64,000 bases of DNA from Prostheceraeus crozeri (lineage: Eukaryota; Platyhelminthes; Polycladida; Euryleptidae): NCBI GenBank assembly GCA_907163375.1, contig CAJQUW010001115.1, positions 127,001 to 191,000 of the forward strand, in the 5' to 3' direction. Made by a program: the position numbers and the translations under genes. Numbering within the stretch: position 1 is the stretch's first letter; the number at the start of each line of letters is the position of its first letter. Shown piece by piece: positions 34,401 to 41,284 of the stretch. Below the pieces are notes generated by a model, which was given only the letters and a program-made list of their open reading frames with translations, had not been told where the DNA came from and ran no database searches.

Positions 34401-34921
34401 TTTTCATCTCATTCTCCTCAACTTTTCAAATGCGTCATAAACGTTGAACCTTTTCCGGACTTCTGTTTAGTAGAAATCTCGGTGGTTGACATTAAACAAG
34501 AGCTGTTTATCCTTCATGAATAACTCAGACTGAAACCAATGCCAGAGTTTGACTAATTCTAACAAGGTTGACATGCTTCGTTCAATTCCCCCGCAACTAT
34601 AATCTATTTCCTTCTTCGTCTCGAGCAATCAGCAAGACAAAGGGAAAGTCGCCAAAACAAAAGGAAGATCGAGGTCAGTGGTTGATGAAGGAGAAGGCTA
34701 TCGGAGAACTTACCCCGCCTGCGAATCCGAGACTCCCATCCAGTAACTTGCGCTGCAACGGTAGAGTCTGAGATGAGACGCATTTGATGGAATGGGAGAT
34801 GAAGAATACTCACATTGTGTGTCTTCGTCACGAAGATGACTGCAGCACCGAGGGCGGTCAGACCCCATGTAAACAGTGTTCCCAGAAGTGTTTGAATGAG
34901 AGGATGAACATCAGCAATCAT
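7400..34921 (-). CDS. SLC39A11: SLC39A11 (ZIP11) zinc transporter, 8 coding exons, complete
   Basis: Multi-pass zinc transporter of the ZIP family, GufA subfamily; in mammals ZIP11 moves zinc across Golgi/nuclear-region membranes. Coding exons on the minus strand are 34921-34814, 34767-34714, 32511-32362, 22716-22635, 17458-17254, 12862-12764, 8011-7853 and 7478-7400. They total 936 nt, giving 311 residues against roughly 340 in human. Every junction has GT-AG ends and the phases agree throughout. Landmarks are LLGTFF-like LLGTLFTWG near residue 12, [11 protein letters not shown] near 44-54, [10 protein letters not shown] near 58-68, [10 protein letters not shown] at 173-182 (TM4 metal motif), [10 protein letters not shown] at 209-218 (TM5 motif), [10 protein letters not shown] at 234-243, [12 protein letters not shown], and the C-terminus MMTLDVGLG. 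The start is secure because an in-frame TAA directly precedes the ATG. The cytoplasmic loop (about 105-160) is shorter than in mammals and not conserved. No break was seen, so the gene appears functional. Confidence 0.95.
7853..8011 (-). CDS. SLC39A11: ZIP11 coding exon 7
   Basis: The exon encodes [16 protein letters not shown] and [14 protein letters not shown] and ends DDIVPESTS. It matches the conserved TM6-TM7 region of ZIP11. The acceptor is TTTGCAG and the donor GTGAGT. Confidence 0.95.
8505..8687 (+). mobile_element. tRNA-derived SINE, copy 1
   Basis: The head has pol III promoter-like boxes: A-like GTGGCACAGTGG and B-like AGGTCGAGCCC. The body carries aggaagggcatccgg and the tail ends gggagtagtgacgtaaaa. 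The same order recurs at 11272, 21128, 32130, 49675 and 59865, which defines the family. Confidence 0.85.
8746..9399. mobile_element. hAT MITE, CAGTGGCGTAGCG family, copy 1
   Basis: The 654-bp element has ends CAGTGGCGTAGCG and CGCTACGCCACTG. It is flanked by a perfect 8-bp target duplication, GGGTGCAT (8738-8745 and 9400-9407), diagnostic of hAT-type transposition. There is no transposase ORF. Near 9014 it contains a stretch resembling the left end of the CACAGAGAT family. Confidence 0.9.
9599..9835 (+). CDS. 78-codon ORF inside the piggyBac-like element, unrecognised
   Basis: A Cys/His/Lys-rich frame containing [17 protein letters not shown] and [16 protein letters not shown]. It may be a remnant of an element-encoded protein, but it does not match the Cys-rich C-terminus I know for piggyBac transposases. 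It may be chance. Confidence 0.2.
   Translation: MCDYYCKFNKQHFHDICDMTIHKAKYNDFCGKVQKYAKNESHKRFGRPALFCDDHSKKVTRRTESTAVDYMDRVVANL
10310..10790 (+). mobile_element. Penelope-like element fragment with GIY-YIG endonuclease, broken
   Basis: The coding remnant [18 protein letters not shown] followed by [10 protein letters not shown] is the start of a GIY-YIG endonuclease domain as found at the C-terminus of Penelope-like retroelements. [10 protein letters not shown] and a Lys-rich end follow to about 10665. A tail motif, cctgaagattgattgaaatg, lies near 10747. Only the 3' part is present and it is broken. It is in ZIP11 intron 6, opposite to the gene. Confidence 0.7.
11272..11440 (+). mobile_element. 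tRNA-derived SINE, diverged copy 2
   Basis: It has the same layout as copy 1: CGTGGCGCAGTG head, CCAGTCGAGCC box, 'gtcattggaagtcgg', 'tgtcagcacc' and a tail gagaagtgacg. Many substitutions suggest an older insertion. Confidence 0.7.
11441..12763. other. ZIP11 intron 6, upstream part, nothing recognised
   Basis: AT-rich intronic sequence. I found no repeat with readable ends, no RNA gene and no coding exon here. Confidence 0.5.
12764..12862 (-). CDS. SLC39A11: ZIP11 coding exon 6 with NFPEG motif
   Basis: The exon encodes [20 protein letters not shown] and then a segment ending GKSFW. This is the second metal-site helix. The acceptor is TTCCGCAG and the donor GTGAGT. Confidence 0.95.
12863..13995. 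other. ZIP11 intron 5, 3' part, nothing recognised
   Basis: AT-rich, partly A-rich intronic sequence with no recognised element before the hAT MITE at 14004. Confidence 0.5.
14004..15075. mobile_element. hAT MITE, CAGTGGCGTAGCG family, copy 2
   Basis: The element begins TAGTGGCGTAGCGTG (first base mutated from C) and ends AACGCCACTG. Perfect 8-bp duplications GTTTTCCT flank it (13996-14003 and 15076-15083). It is 1,072 bp, longer than copy 1, and shares essentially the terminal region. No transposase ORF is visible. Confidence 0.88.
15084..15880. other. ZIP11 intron 5, nothing recognised
   Basis: AT-rich intronic sequence between a hAT MITE and a LINE. No element or RNA gene is supported. 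Confidence 0.45.
15890..17165 (+). mobile_element. 5'-truncated CR1/L2-type LINE, reverse transcriptase remnant
   Basis: Reverse transcriptase motifs are readable: [44 protein letters not shown] and [10 protein letters not shown] (catalytic YADD near 16234). The C-terminal region follows with [23 protein letters not shown] and [17 protein letters not shown] to a stop near 17073. In-frame stops occur after YADDTNV (about 16250) and after LQKVQNA (about 16700), and the 5' half is missing. The 3' end is an A/T-rich microsatellite (tattatttttattatta). The C-terminal style belongs to the Jockey/CR1/L2 group. It lies in ZIP11 intron 5, antisense to the gene. Confidence 0.85.
17254..17458 (-). CDS. 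SLC39A11: ZIP11 coding exon 5 with HNIPEG motif
   Basis: The exon encodes the end of the loop and TM4, including [20 protein letters not shown]. The acceptor is TATTTCAG and the donor GTAAGT. It ends with two nucleotides of an Arg codon that is completed by exon 6. Confidence 0.95.
17459..18936. other. ZIP11 intron 4, 3' part, no defined element
   Basis: Two 'cccggga' motifs (near 17540 and 18256) hint at a decayed inverted-repeat element, but no ends or duplication can be fixed. Nothing else is recognised. Confidence 0.4.
18937..20146. mobile_element. 1.2-kb TIR element with TA target site
   Basis: The left end TGGTAAAATCGGGTATTATC mirrors the right end GATATTACTCGACTTTACCC. TA flanks both sides (18935-18936 and 20147-20148). 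The core motif 'gtcgatattac' recurs internally near 19460, 19625 and 19805. There is no transposase. Tc1/mariner-like by target site only. Confidence 0.6.
20210..20282 (+). tRNA. tRNA-like sequence, anticodon AAA, probable pseudogene
   Basis: The D arm GCTC-agttggta-GAGC, the anticodon arm ttgac-ctaaaat-gtcgg and the T arm GGTGG-ttcaaat-CCACC all fold correctly. The anticodon position reads AAA. The acceptor stem pairs in only four of seven positions, and no intron is present. It could be a decayed tRNA or the head of a tRNA-derived SINE. It lies in ZIP11 intron 4, opposite to the gene. Confidence 0.6.
20283..21127. other. ZIP11 intron 4, nothing recognised
   Basis: AT-rich intronic sequence. 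The open frames appear random. Confidence 0.45.
21128..21312 (-). mobile_element. tRNA-derived SINE copy 3 with 14-bp target duplication
   Basis: This is a minus-strand copy of the window's SINE family (185 bp) bounded by exact direct repeats AATAAAAATAGATA at 21114-21127 and 21313-21326. That marks a LINE-mediated insertion and fixes the element's ends. Confidence 0.88.
21396..22088 (-). other. two unassigned minus-strand ORFs (82 and 120 codons)
   Basis: The frame 21644-21396 reads [20 protein letters not shown] and later [20 protein letters not shown], which looks protein-like. The frame 22088-21726 contains [18 protein letters not shown]. They are in different frames, with no recognised domain and no matching splice context. 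They may be fragments of a transposon protein or chance. Confidence 0.2.
22266..22500. repeat. inverted pair of tRNA-like SINE heads
   Basis: The right copy (22415-22500, plus) has A-box ATAGCTCAGTTGG and B-box GGGTTCGAGTCT. The left copy (22266-22353, minus) is a diverged reverse complement with a damaged B-box. Inner spacer sequence carries caagctgt/acagcttg, so the symmetry extends inward. Transcribed RNA would fold back. It could be two head-to-head SINEs or a single foldback element. Confidence 0.6.
22635..22716 (-). CDS. SLC39A11: ZIP11 coding exon 4 (variable loop)
   Basis: An 82-nt exon reading [20 protein letters not shown] and ending in a DADGD stretch. It is not conserved with vertebrates, as expected for the cytoplasmic loop before TM4. 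Its assignment rests on the CCAATAG acceptor, the GTAACA donor and the fact that its phases (0 in, 1 out) exactly join exons 3 and 5. Slightly less certain than the other exons. Confidence 0.8.
22717..23285. other. ZIP11 intron 3, nothing recognised
   Basis: AT-rich intronic DNA with no readable element ends. Confidence 0.45.
23286..23592. mobile_element. hairpin element family, copy 1
   Basis: After a conserved 5' block (attcattaaacatcact, acacactattga, attaataaatgct) comes an imperfect hairpin. Left-arm pieces gagttgcatcct, cagacctaggtaactgcc and tccaatat are mirrored by atattgga, cagttactcaggtct and aggatgcaactc. The same architecture occurs at about 37997-38450 and 60959-61300. No protein is encoded. 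Confidence 0.65.
23593..25477. other. ZIP11 intron 3, mostly featureless
   Basis: AT-rich. Around 24720-24830 a tRNA-like signal is possible (agtggcctagtg head and ttcgagtcctgg B-box), but I could not delimit an element. Confidence 0.4.
25688..25943 (+). mobile_element. hAT MITE, CATAGAAAT family, copy 1
   Basis: A 256-bp element starting CATAGAAATAAACTG and ending CAATTTCTATG, with perfect 8-bp duplications GGCAGACC at 25680-25687 and 25944-25951. It is inserted inside an older MITE. Confidence 0.93.
26007..28000. mobile_element. 2-kb insert carrying a large foldback, probable non-autonomous hAT
   Basis: The insert interrupts the CACAGAGAT MITE and is flanked by AATTCGTC (25999-26006) and AATCCGTC (28001-28008), 7 of 8 bases identical. 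Its ends are CATAAACATCAG and CCGACCTCTATG. Near the left end, ctattgtcctctc and gagaggacaatag form a small hairpin. A reversed relative of about 175 bp lies at 31500-31678. The foldback at 26791-27941 lies within it. No transposase was seen. Confidence 0.7.
26791..27941. repeat. 1.15-kb foldback element with ~445-bp inverted arms
   Basis: The left arm 26791-27235 and right arm 27490-27941 are near-perfect inverted repeats around a 254-bp spacer. Both outer ends begin CATG-cccttttcgagttgcc on their own strand. Each arm starts with its own short hairpin (ccttttcgagttg ... caactcgaaaagg). By eye there are few substitutions and one small indel, so the element is young or maintained by conversion. 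Confidence 0.88.
28252..28971. repeat. 720-bp foldback element (GTCCGGCAGCC ends)
   Basis: The left arm 28252-28532 and right arm about 28694-28971 are inverted repeats of about 280 bp separated by about 160 bp. The ends are GTCCGGCAGCCAGAA and TTCTGGCTGCCGGAC. A single-arm relative lies at 29728-30504. No target duplication was identified. Confidence 0.85.
28972..29727. other. ZIP11 intron 3 between foldback elements, nothing recognised
   Basis: AT-rich intronic DNA with no readable element ends or RNA gene. Confidence 0.45.
29728..30504. repeat. single arm of the GTCCGGCAGCC element, interrupted by a hAT MITE
   Basis: 29728-29798 and 30416-30504 together align with the left arm of the 720-bp foldback (same motifs: cgaggccgaaa, actttcacagaatgatgtac, cgtctgccgagtt, cagacaggatcaa). 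The interruption is the CACAGAATTA MITE. Confidence 0.8.
29799..30415 (-). mobile_element. hAT MITE, CACAGAATTAG family, copy 1
   Basis: Ends CACAGAATTA and TAATTCTGTG with a perfect 8-bp duplication TGTACACC at 29791-29798 and 30416-30423. It is 617 bp, longer than its 510-bp relatives, and in the opposite orientation to the copies at 39406 and 45415. The shared core includes 'cgtgcgtcgcttgcggatt' and 'attccttcagattcga'. Confidence 0.92.
30857..31112 (+). mobile_element. hAT MITE, CATAGAAAT family, copy 2
   Basis: 256 bp with ends CATAGAAAT and ATTTCTATG. Perfect duplications GCTGCGGC lie at 30849-30856 and 31113-31120. It is nearly identical to copy 1. Confidence 0.93.
31121..31499. other. 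ZIP11 intron 3, nothing recognised
   Basis: No gene or defined element in this stretch between two MITE copies. Confidence 0.4.
31500..31678 (-). repeat. terminal fragment related to the 2-kb insert at 26007
   Basis: Read in reverse, it matches the first about 175 bp of the 26007 insert, including the ctattgtcc...gacaatag hairpin and cagcgggtctagttca. It ends in CTCTATG at 31678. The other end of this copy was not found. Confidence 0.65.
31822..32077 (-). mobile_element. hAT MITE, CATAGAAAT family, copy 3 (inverted)
   Basis: 256 bp in reverse orientation, flanked by perfect duplications CTTTTGTA at 31814-31821 and 32078-32085. It is the third copy of identical length within 6.4 kb. Confidence 0.93.
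32130..32290 (-). mobile_element. tRNA-derived SINE, diverged copy 4
   Basis: A minus-strand relative with 'gctgacatagtcaga', 'aaggatgcccttcctgcc', 'tttcaatgacattttt' and 'aggctcgact' in the family order. It is decayed, in intron 3 close to exon 3. Confidence 0.65.
32362..32511 (-). CDS. SLC39A11: ZIP11 coding exon 3 (residues 55-104)
   Basis: Fifty codons in phase 0, beginning [20 protein letters not shown] and ending [10 protein letters not shown]. It covers membrane segments 2 and 3. The acceptor is TTTGTAG and the donor GTAAGA. Confidence 0.94.
32512..33418. other. ZIP11 intron 2, nothing recognised
   Basis: Intronic AT-rich DNA between exon 3 and a hAT MITE. No feature is supported. 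Confidence 0.45.
33419..34037. mobile_element. hAT MITE, CAGGGATGCGGA family
   Basis: The ends CAGGGATGCGGACTCCGG and CCGACTCCGCATCCCTG form a TIR typical of hAT elements. Flanks GTTCAAAA (33411-33418) and ATTCAAAA (34038-34045) agree in 7 of 8 bases. It is 619 bp with no transposase, in ZIP11 intron 2. Confidence 0.85.
34038..34713. other. ZIP11 intron 2, 5' part
   Basis: Intronic sequence upstream of the hAT MITE (in gene orientation). Nothing else is recognised. Confidence 0.45.
34714..34767 (-). CDS. SLC39A11: ZIP11 coding exon 2 (residues 37-54)
   Basis: The exon encodes [14 protein letters not shown], which matches the conserved [13 protein letters not shown] block of vertebrate ZIP11. 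The acceptor is ATCTCAG and the donor GTAAGT. The intron before it (34768-34813) is only 46 bp. Confidence 0.93.
34814..34921 (-). CDS. SLC39A11: ZIP11 coding exon 1 (residues 1-36)
   Basis: The exon starts [20 protein letters not shown] and encodes the first membrane segment. The donor is AAT|GTGAGT. A TTGCAG acceptor-like site lies 5 nt upstream of the ATG (AG at 34927-34928), suggesting that an untranslated exon lies further upstream. Confidence 0.93.
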
Positions 34922-35090
34922 TTACTCTGCAATGAAAATGAATGGGGAAAGCGATGAGACGAGAAACTAGCGAACTTCTTGTCGAACAATGCAGAATATT
35001 TTATGAAATGATTTGTCGCTTTGAATGTATAAAAAAACATCACCAGTTCTGCAAATACTTAGGACAATTCTGATCAAGCTCCATGATATA

Positions 35091-37926
35091 TTCCCGCGAC
35101 AAGCTCCTCAGTCCTGACGAAATTCCCACGGCAAGCTCCTCAGTCCTGACGAAATTCCCGCGCAAGCTACTCAACCCTGACGAAATTCCCGCTCAAGCTC
35201 CTCAGTCCTGACGAAATTCCCGCTCAAGCTCCTCAGACCTGACGAAATTCCCGCGCAAGGTCCTCAGTCCTGACGAAATTCCCAAGCAAGCTCCTCAACC
35301 CTGACGAAATTCCCACGGCAAGCTCCTCAATCCTGACGAAATTCCCAAGCAAGCTCCTCAGTCCTGACGAAATTCCCACGCAAGCTCCTCAGTCCTGGCG
35401 AAATTCCCACGGCAAGCTCCTCAACCCTGACGAAATTCCCACGACAAGCTCCTCAATCCTGACGAAATTCCCGCTCAAGCTCCTCAGTCCTGACGAAATT
35501 CCCGCGCAAGGTCCTCAGTCCTGACGAAATTCCCGCTCAAGCTCCTCAACCCTGAAGAAATTCCCACCGCAAGATCCTCAGTCCTGATGAAATTCCCTCG
35601 GCTAGGTCCTCAATTCTGACGAAATTCCCACGCAAGCTCCTCAGTCCTGACGAAATTCCCACCGCAAGATCCTCAGTCCTGATGAAATTCCCTCGGCTAG
35701 GTCCTCAATTCTGACGAAATTCCCACGCAAGCTCCTCAACCCTGACGAAATTCCCAAGCAAGCTCCTCAGTCCTGACGAAATTCCCACCGCAAGATCCTC
35801 AGTCCTGATGAAATTCCCTCGGCTAGGTCCTCAATTCTGACGAAATTCCCGCTCAAGCTCCTCAACCCTGACGAAATTCCCAAGCAAGCTCCTCAGTCCT
35901 GACGAAATTCCCACCGCAAGATCCTCAGTCCTGATGAAATTCCCTCGGCTAGGTCCTCAATTCTGACGAAATTCCCGCTCAAGCTCCTCAACCCTGAAGA
36001 AATTCCCACCGCAAGATCCTCAGTCCTGATGAAATTCCCTCGGCTAGGTCCTCAATTCTGACGAAATTCCCACGCAAGCTCCTCAGTCCTGACGAAATTC
36101 CCACCGCAAGATCCTCAGTCCTGATGAAATTCCCTCGGCTAGGTCCTCAATTCTGACGAAATTCCCACGCAAGCTCCTCAGTCCTGACGAAATTCCCACC
36201 GCAAGATCCTCAGTCCTGATGAAATTCCCTCGGCTAGGTCCTCAATTCTGACGAAATTCCCACGCAAGCTCCTCAGTCCTGACGAAATTCCCACCGCAAG
36301 ATCCTCAGTCCTGATGAAATTCCTCGGCTAGGTCCTCAATTCTGACGAAATTCCCACGCAAGCTCTCAACCCTGACGAAATTCCCAAGCAAGCTCCTCAG
36401 TCCTGACGAAATTCCCACCGCAAGCTCCTCAGTCCTGACGAAATTCCCACCGCAAGATCCTCAGATCTGATGAAATTCCCACGGCTAGGTCCTCAATTCT
36501 GACGAAATTCCCACGCAAGCTCCTCAGTCCTGACGAAATTCCCACCGCAAGATCCTCAGTCCTGATGAAATTCCCTCGGCTAGGTCCTCAATTCTGACGA
36601 AATTCCCGCTCAAGCTCCTCAGTCCTGACGAAATTCCCACCGCAAGATCCTCAGTCCTGATGAAATTCCCTCGGCTAGGTCCTCAATTCTGACGAAATTC
36701 CCACGCAAGCTCCTCAGTCCTGACGAAATTCCCACCGCAAGATCCTCAGTCCTGATGAAATTCCCTCGGCTAGGTCCTCAATTCTGACGAAATTCCCACG
36801 CAAGCTCCTCAACCCTGACGAAATTCCCAAGCAAGCTCCTCAGTCCTGACGAAATTCCCACCGCAAGCTCCTCAGTCCTGACGAAATTCCCACCGCAAGA
36901 TCCTCAGTCCTGATGAAATTCCCTCGGCTAGGTCCTCAATTCTGACGAAATTCCCACGCAAGCTCCTCAGTCCTGACGAAATTCCCACCGCAAGATCCTC
37001 AGTCCTGGCAAAATTCCCTCGGCTAGGTTCTCAATTCTGACGAAATTCCCACGCAAGCTCCTCAGTCCTGACGAAATTCCCGCGACAAGCTCCTCAGTCC
37101 TGACGAAATTCCCGCGCAAGCTCCTCAACACTGACGAAATTCCCGCTCAAGCTCCTCAACCCTGACGAAATTCCCAAGCAAGCTCCTCAACCCTGACGAA
37201 ATTCCCGCTCAAGCTCCTCAGACCTGACGAAATTCCCGCGCAAGGTCCTCAGTCCTGACGAAATTCCCAAGCAAGCTCCTCAACCCTGACGAAATTCCCA
37301 AGCAAGCTCCTCAGTCCTGACGAAATTCCCGCTCAAGCTCCTCAACCCTGAAGAAATTCCCACCGCAAGATCCTCAGTCCTGATGAAATTCCCTCGGCTA
37401 GGTCCTCAATTCTGACGAAATTCCCACGCAAGCTCCTCAGTCCTGACGAAATTCCCACCGCAAGATCCTCAGTCCTGATGAAATTCCCTCGGCTAGGTCC
37501 TCAATTCTGACGAAATTCCCACGCAAGCTCCTCAGTCCTGACGAAATTCCCGCGGAAGCTTCTCAGTCCTGACGAAATTCCCTCGGCAAGCTCCTCAGTC
37601 CTGACGAAATTCCCTCGGCAAGCTCCTCAGTCCTGACGAAATTCCCTCGGCAAGCTCCTCAATCCTGACGGAATTCCCGCGCAAGCTCCTCAACACTGAC
37701 GAAATTCCCACCGCAAGATCCTCAGTCCTGGCAAAATTCCCTCGGCTAGGTCTTCAATTCTGATCAAATTCCCACGCAAGTTCCTCAGTCCTGACGAAAT
37801 TCCCTCGGCAAGCTCCTCAGTCCTGACGAAATTCCCGCGCAAGCTCCTCAACACTGACGAAATTCCCGCGCAAGCTCCTCAACACTGACGAAATTCCCTC
37901 GGCAAGCTCCTCAGTCCTGACGAAAT
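35091..37926. repeat. 2.8-kb minisatellite of 31-32 bp units with trimeric higher-order structure
   Basis: About 90 head-to-tail monomers share the core 'cagtcctgacgaaattccc'. In the middle, three variants alternate in fixed order: cacgcaagctcctc-, caccgcaagatcctcagtcctgatg- and ctcggctaggtcctcaattctg-type monomers. This makes a unit of about 95 bp. The third variant occurs about 17 times. The edges carry simpler, less ordered monomers. The array begins about 170 bp upstream of the ZIP11 ATG, probably in its 5' intron or promoter region. Confidence 0.95.
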
Positions 37927-37996
37927 CAACGGCGGTGATGCCACCTTCGACAAAATCCACGTGATAGATACGCAATCAAGTGAAATTTCGACTGTA

Positions 37997-38450
37997 TTCA
38001 TTAGCACACCACTGACATGTTGGATATGTTAATGATAATTAATAAATGCTGCTTTTTGTCAACACAGTATAAATAGAATAGTTATAATTTGAGTTACATC
38101 ATCAGCTTAAAAATGGATAAAAATAGCTGTCATTTGATCTAATATCTGGAATTCGAGATGTTGAATGAGATGACAGCTACTATAGGAAGGGTTTGCACTC
38201 GGTTTGCAGACGATCTGTTAATAGGCCTATTAACAGCAATATTTCGCAGTCAACATGTCTGCATCATCATGCATTATGATCATACATCATCACCATGCCT
38301 GATGATGCACACATGTTGACTACGAAATATTGCTGTCATATTCTGACGTCTACGACGAACTCTATGTTCACGAAGTGACAGATATTCAGGTTTGTCTCTA
38401 TTTTTCAACTGAGGATGCAACTCAGAATTCAATTATCCCATTTACACTCA
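37997..38450. mobile_element. hairpin element family, copy 2
   Basis: It shares 'attaataaatgctgctttttg', the 'gagttacatcatcagcttaaaaatgg' block and the closing 'tttttcaactgaggatgcaactc' with the other copies. The centre has an additional near-perfect hairpin, with arms caatatttcgcagtcaacat and atgttgactacgaaatattg around 38240-38335. Confidence 0.65.
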
Positions 38451-39223
38451 AGTGATCATAGGTTCCTCACCTCGACAGAACCCAAATTCGGCAAATCCGC
38501 TTTCTGCATTTTGAAATGAGATTTCATAATCTGATATCAGAGATCACCTGATCGGCAATGACATAATTTAAAAATGCAAATATATTTGATCAAAATCAAA
38601 AATTGAGTCTGAAGATGATTTGAATTGCCTTTAAAGGATTAAATGAAGCTGGTTTGATTTCCGATGTCGAATCCCCAAGATGTAACTGCCGGGACAGGAA
38701 TAAGAAATATCATCTGTTTCGTTCTTGATCATTTTTGTGAAACAGATTAACTTCATCGATAGATATATCTTTACAATGATTGCTTTTGTGCTCCTCATTA
38801 TTACGTCGATTTACTTCAGTCATGTCTGATAATAGTGTTCTGAATGAATGTTATTCTTCCTTAATGGAATAGAGACTGAGAATCATTCGCGAATTTAATG
38901 GAATTTCACATGGAACGGCCAAGTTTGCGAATTTCGTCGCAATTTCACATTCATGAATAAACAACTGACCCAGATCACAGCAACAGTTGCAAGAGTTGAA
39001 AAAGCTAAGTATTTCACTGCGTACAAAGAATACGAAACCCGTTACTACGTTTTGTGTGAATCAGTGGCTTCAAGTGGGGTCGGCTGTCAAAATTCGTGGG
39101 TTCAAGAAACAGATATATGTAGAGCGATTTCGGGGTCGCCGTGTACAGAAGTATAAAGCCATGATATGAAACAAATTCACATGGCAAGATAAATCTTCAT
39201 GTAATGTTAAGGCACCATCACCC
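38451..39223. other. intergenic, nothing recognised
   Basis: AT-rich. Overlapping 60-67 codon frames at 38953-39169 look like chance. Confidence 0.4.
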
Positions 39224-39322
39224 GTAGTTAAATGAATAAAGTAAAAACCACACTAGTAGGGAAGAATGTTCTTCGAGCTTTCGACCGTCCTTCAGACGGT
39301 CATAATCATGAAATGAATGAAA
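39224..39322 (-). mobile_element. Penelope-like 3' tail fragment (minus)
   Basis: About 100 bp that is the inverted counterpart of 41565-41672, sharing 'gaccgtccttcagacggtc', 'cgagctttcga' and 'aaagtaaaaaccaca'. No coding remnant is attached. Confidence 0.5.
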
Positions 39323-39405
39323 ACCGTTTACACACCTAATCATTATGATCACTGCAAACATTTCAGATAATAAATCTCCCGCCATCGCCGTCCATATCGT
39401 CCGAC

Positions 39406-39915
39406 CACAGAATTAGACAGTTCATCTCTTCTTCTGTTTGACTAGAAAAGAAACATTGGAACATGCAACGCTAATGAAATGGCACAATTGCTGACATAAT
39501 ACCATAGCAATCGAACAATCAGCAGCCAGTTCAACATTAAGCACAAATTGTGCGAAATTTCAGTGACAACCGGATCAAACATCAAAGAGACACAGACGAT
39601 GTCAAGTTCAACAGAGAAGTTTCTGAACGCTTTTTTTCGTGCACCTGCCAATTTTTTAATAATGATCGGAGGGCCCAACATTATCGAGGGACCTTTTGCG
39701 CAATGATCTGAATTCTTCGAATCTGAAGGAATCGTGGCGATCGGAGCACTTTGAAGGAATTCACAGCAATCCGCAAGCGACGCACGACTATTTTTCCTAT
39801 CTCTGCAAGGTGTTAAAAATTTCGTTTTCCCCACTTAGGAAGTTCCTGGATGTGCCATCGTTTTGAAACAGTTTGCACTTCTAGCAAAGTGATGTAGCTA
39901 AACACTAATTCTGTG
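39406..39915 (+). mobile_element. hAT MITE, CACAGAATTAG family, copy 2
   Basis: 510 bp with ends CACAGAATTAG and CTAATTCTGTG. Flanks CGTCCGAC and GGTCCGGC match in 6 of 8 bases. It is nearly identical along its length to the copy at 45415. The 130-codon minus frame inside it is not taken as a gene. Confidence 0.88.
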
Positions 39916-41280
39916 GGTCCGGCTGATACCCGAACCCCACCTGTAACAGCTTTGGTTTTATGTTGGTCTACTAGTCTGCTGAACAAAGGCGCAAGTAAAT
40001 ACAACTTTGAAAACCGACTTGTTATTGACGAAATACTCATGATAATTCGCGCTGAATAAAGAATTGTCTGCCGTGAGTATCAGATTTTCATTGCGAATAT
40101 TTTAGAGAATTATGGTGACCGAGAAGCAACTCGACTGAGACATTTATTTGGAGAATATTCCAAAACGCCACATTTATGCTAATTCTCAAACCTTCGCGAA
40201 AAGAAAATCTCTCTGAACGTGATAACAAAAACCCCTGAAGCGGCATTCGGCCATCAGATTCCTAATTAAGAATTTCTCCTTGTCTACAAACGGCAAGCTG
40301 AGCATAAATGAACTGATTCTCTTGCTTCGCTTCATTATTCGTGAGATTTGTTTACACCTATCCAAAACGCTCGCAATCTCTTGCTGACGTAATAATACCT
40401 GAAAACTCAACAGACACGAGCTAGAGAAGGAAATTGCTATTAATTCTCTAGAGCTTTGATCGTGTCGAAGACTTTCACCTTGAAGATCGTTGAAGATCCG
40501 TAAATTGTATCAGCGAGCTCTGTTTGGCTGCGCACTTCGTCCAGGCAATAACAGGCCATAAAATACATCAAAATAATGGGGCAATTTCCTGCATTTCGTA
40601 CATCCTTGTGCATTCTGTTGATTTCATCTTTGACGGCTCAGATCATCAGAATGAACTTAAAAACAATCACTTCATACTTAGGCCTGTAGAAGTGATTAAA
40701 TGAAACAAAGTAGAAATACTCTAACGATGTTGAGTTTGTGACTAGCTGTATCGGCAAGTTTTCAGAGAGCAATTGTATTGAAAAATTATGATCAACAGTA
40801 CTTTTTGTGAATTCGCTAAATGCATAAGAATATATTCGTTGCCATTCTATCTGCCAATTCATTAAATCCTCCGGTTCTGAGGTCGAAGATATTTGATGTG
40901 CGGTGGCAGATATTTTGCTTTTTGCTTACTGCCCCTCAAAAAGTAGGTGCAGAAATTCCTATTGCCAGCGTGTAAAAACAGTTGGAAAAATATAAACCTC
41001 TATCGGATTAATTAATCCTTGGTTCGGTCTTCACGTTCTTTTGATTTTGCTTCAATTAAACGTTGTTAGTTGTGTTTTAATCAACATTTTTTTCGACTTG
41101 GGACTGAAAGTTCACGCCTGCTTCACAATGCTGAAATCTGTATCCATAGTTGGCCATCAAGACATGAAATGATATCGTGTGTGCGCATGTATTTCTGAAG
41201 ACAGTCAAGGCTAAGGTCACGTTATCATTGTCTCAACCGTTTTGTCAGTGGCATCTTCAGCCTAAGTTACATTCCTCTAC
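39916..41280. other. intergenic, nothing recognised
   Basis: No gene, repeat family or RNA recognised in this AT-rich stretch. Confidence 0.45.
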
Positions 41281-41284
41281 GATC

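Noticed and set aside
35091-37926. Array resembling a CRISPR at first glance (about 31-bp repeated units)
   Set aside because: There are no unique spacers; units are directly adjacent and the context is an animal gene. It is a minisatellite.
39442-39834. 130-codon minus frame, partly repeated at 45617-45844
   Set aside because: It lies wholly inside the CACAGAATTAG MITE and is not preserved in the other copies.
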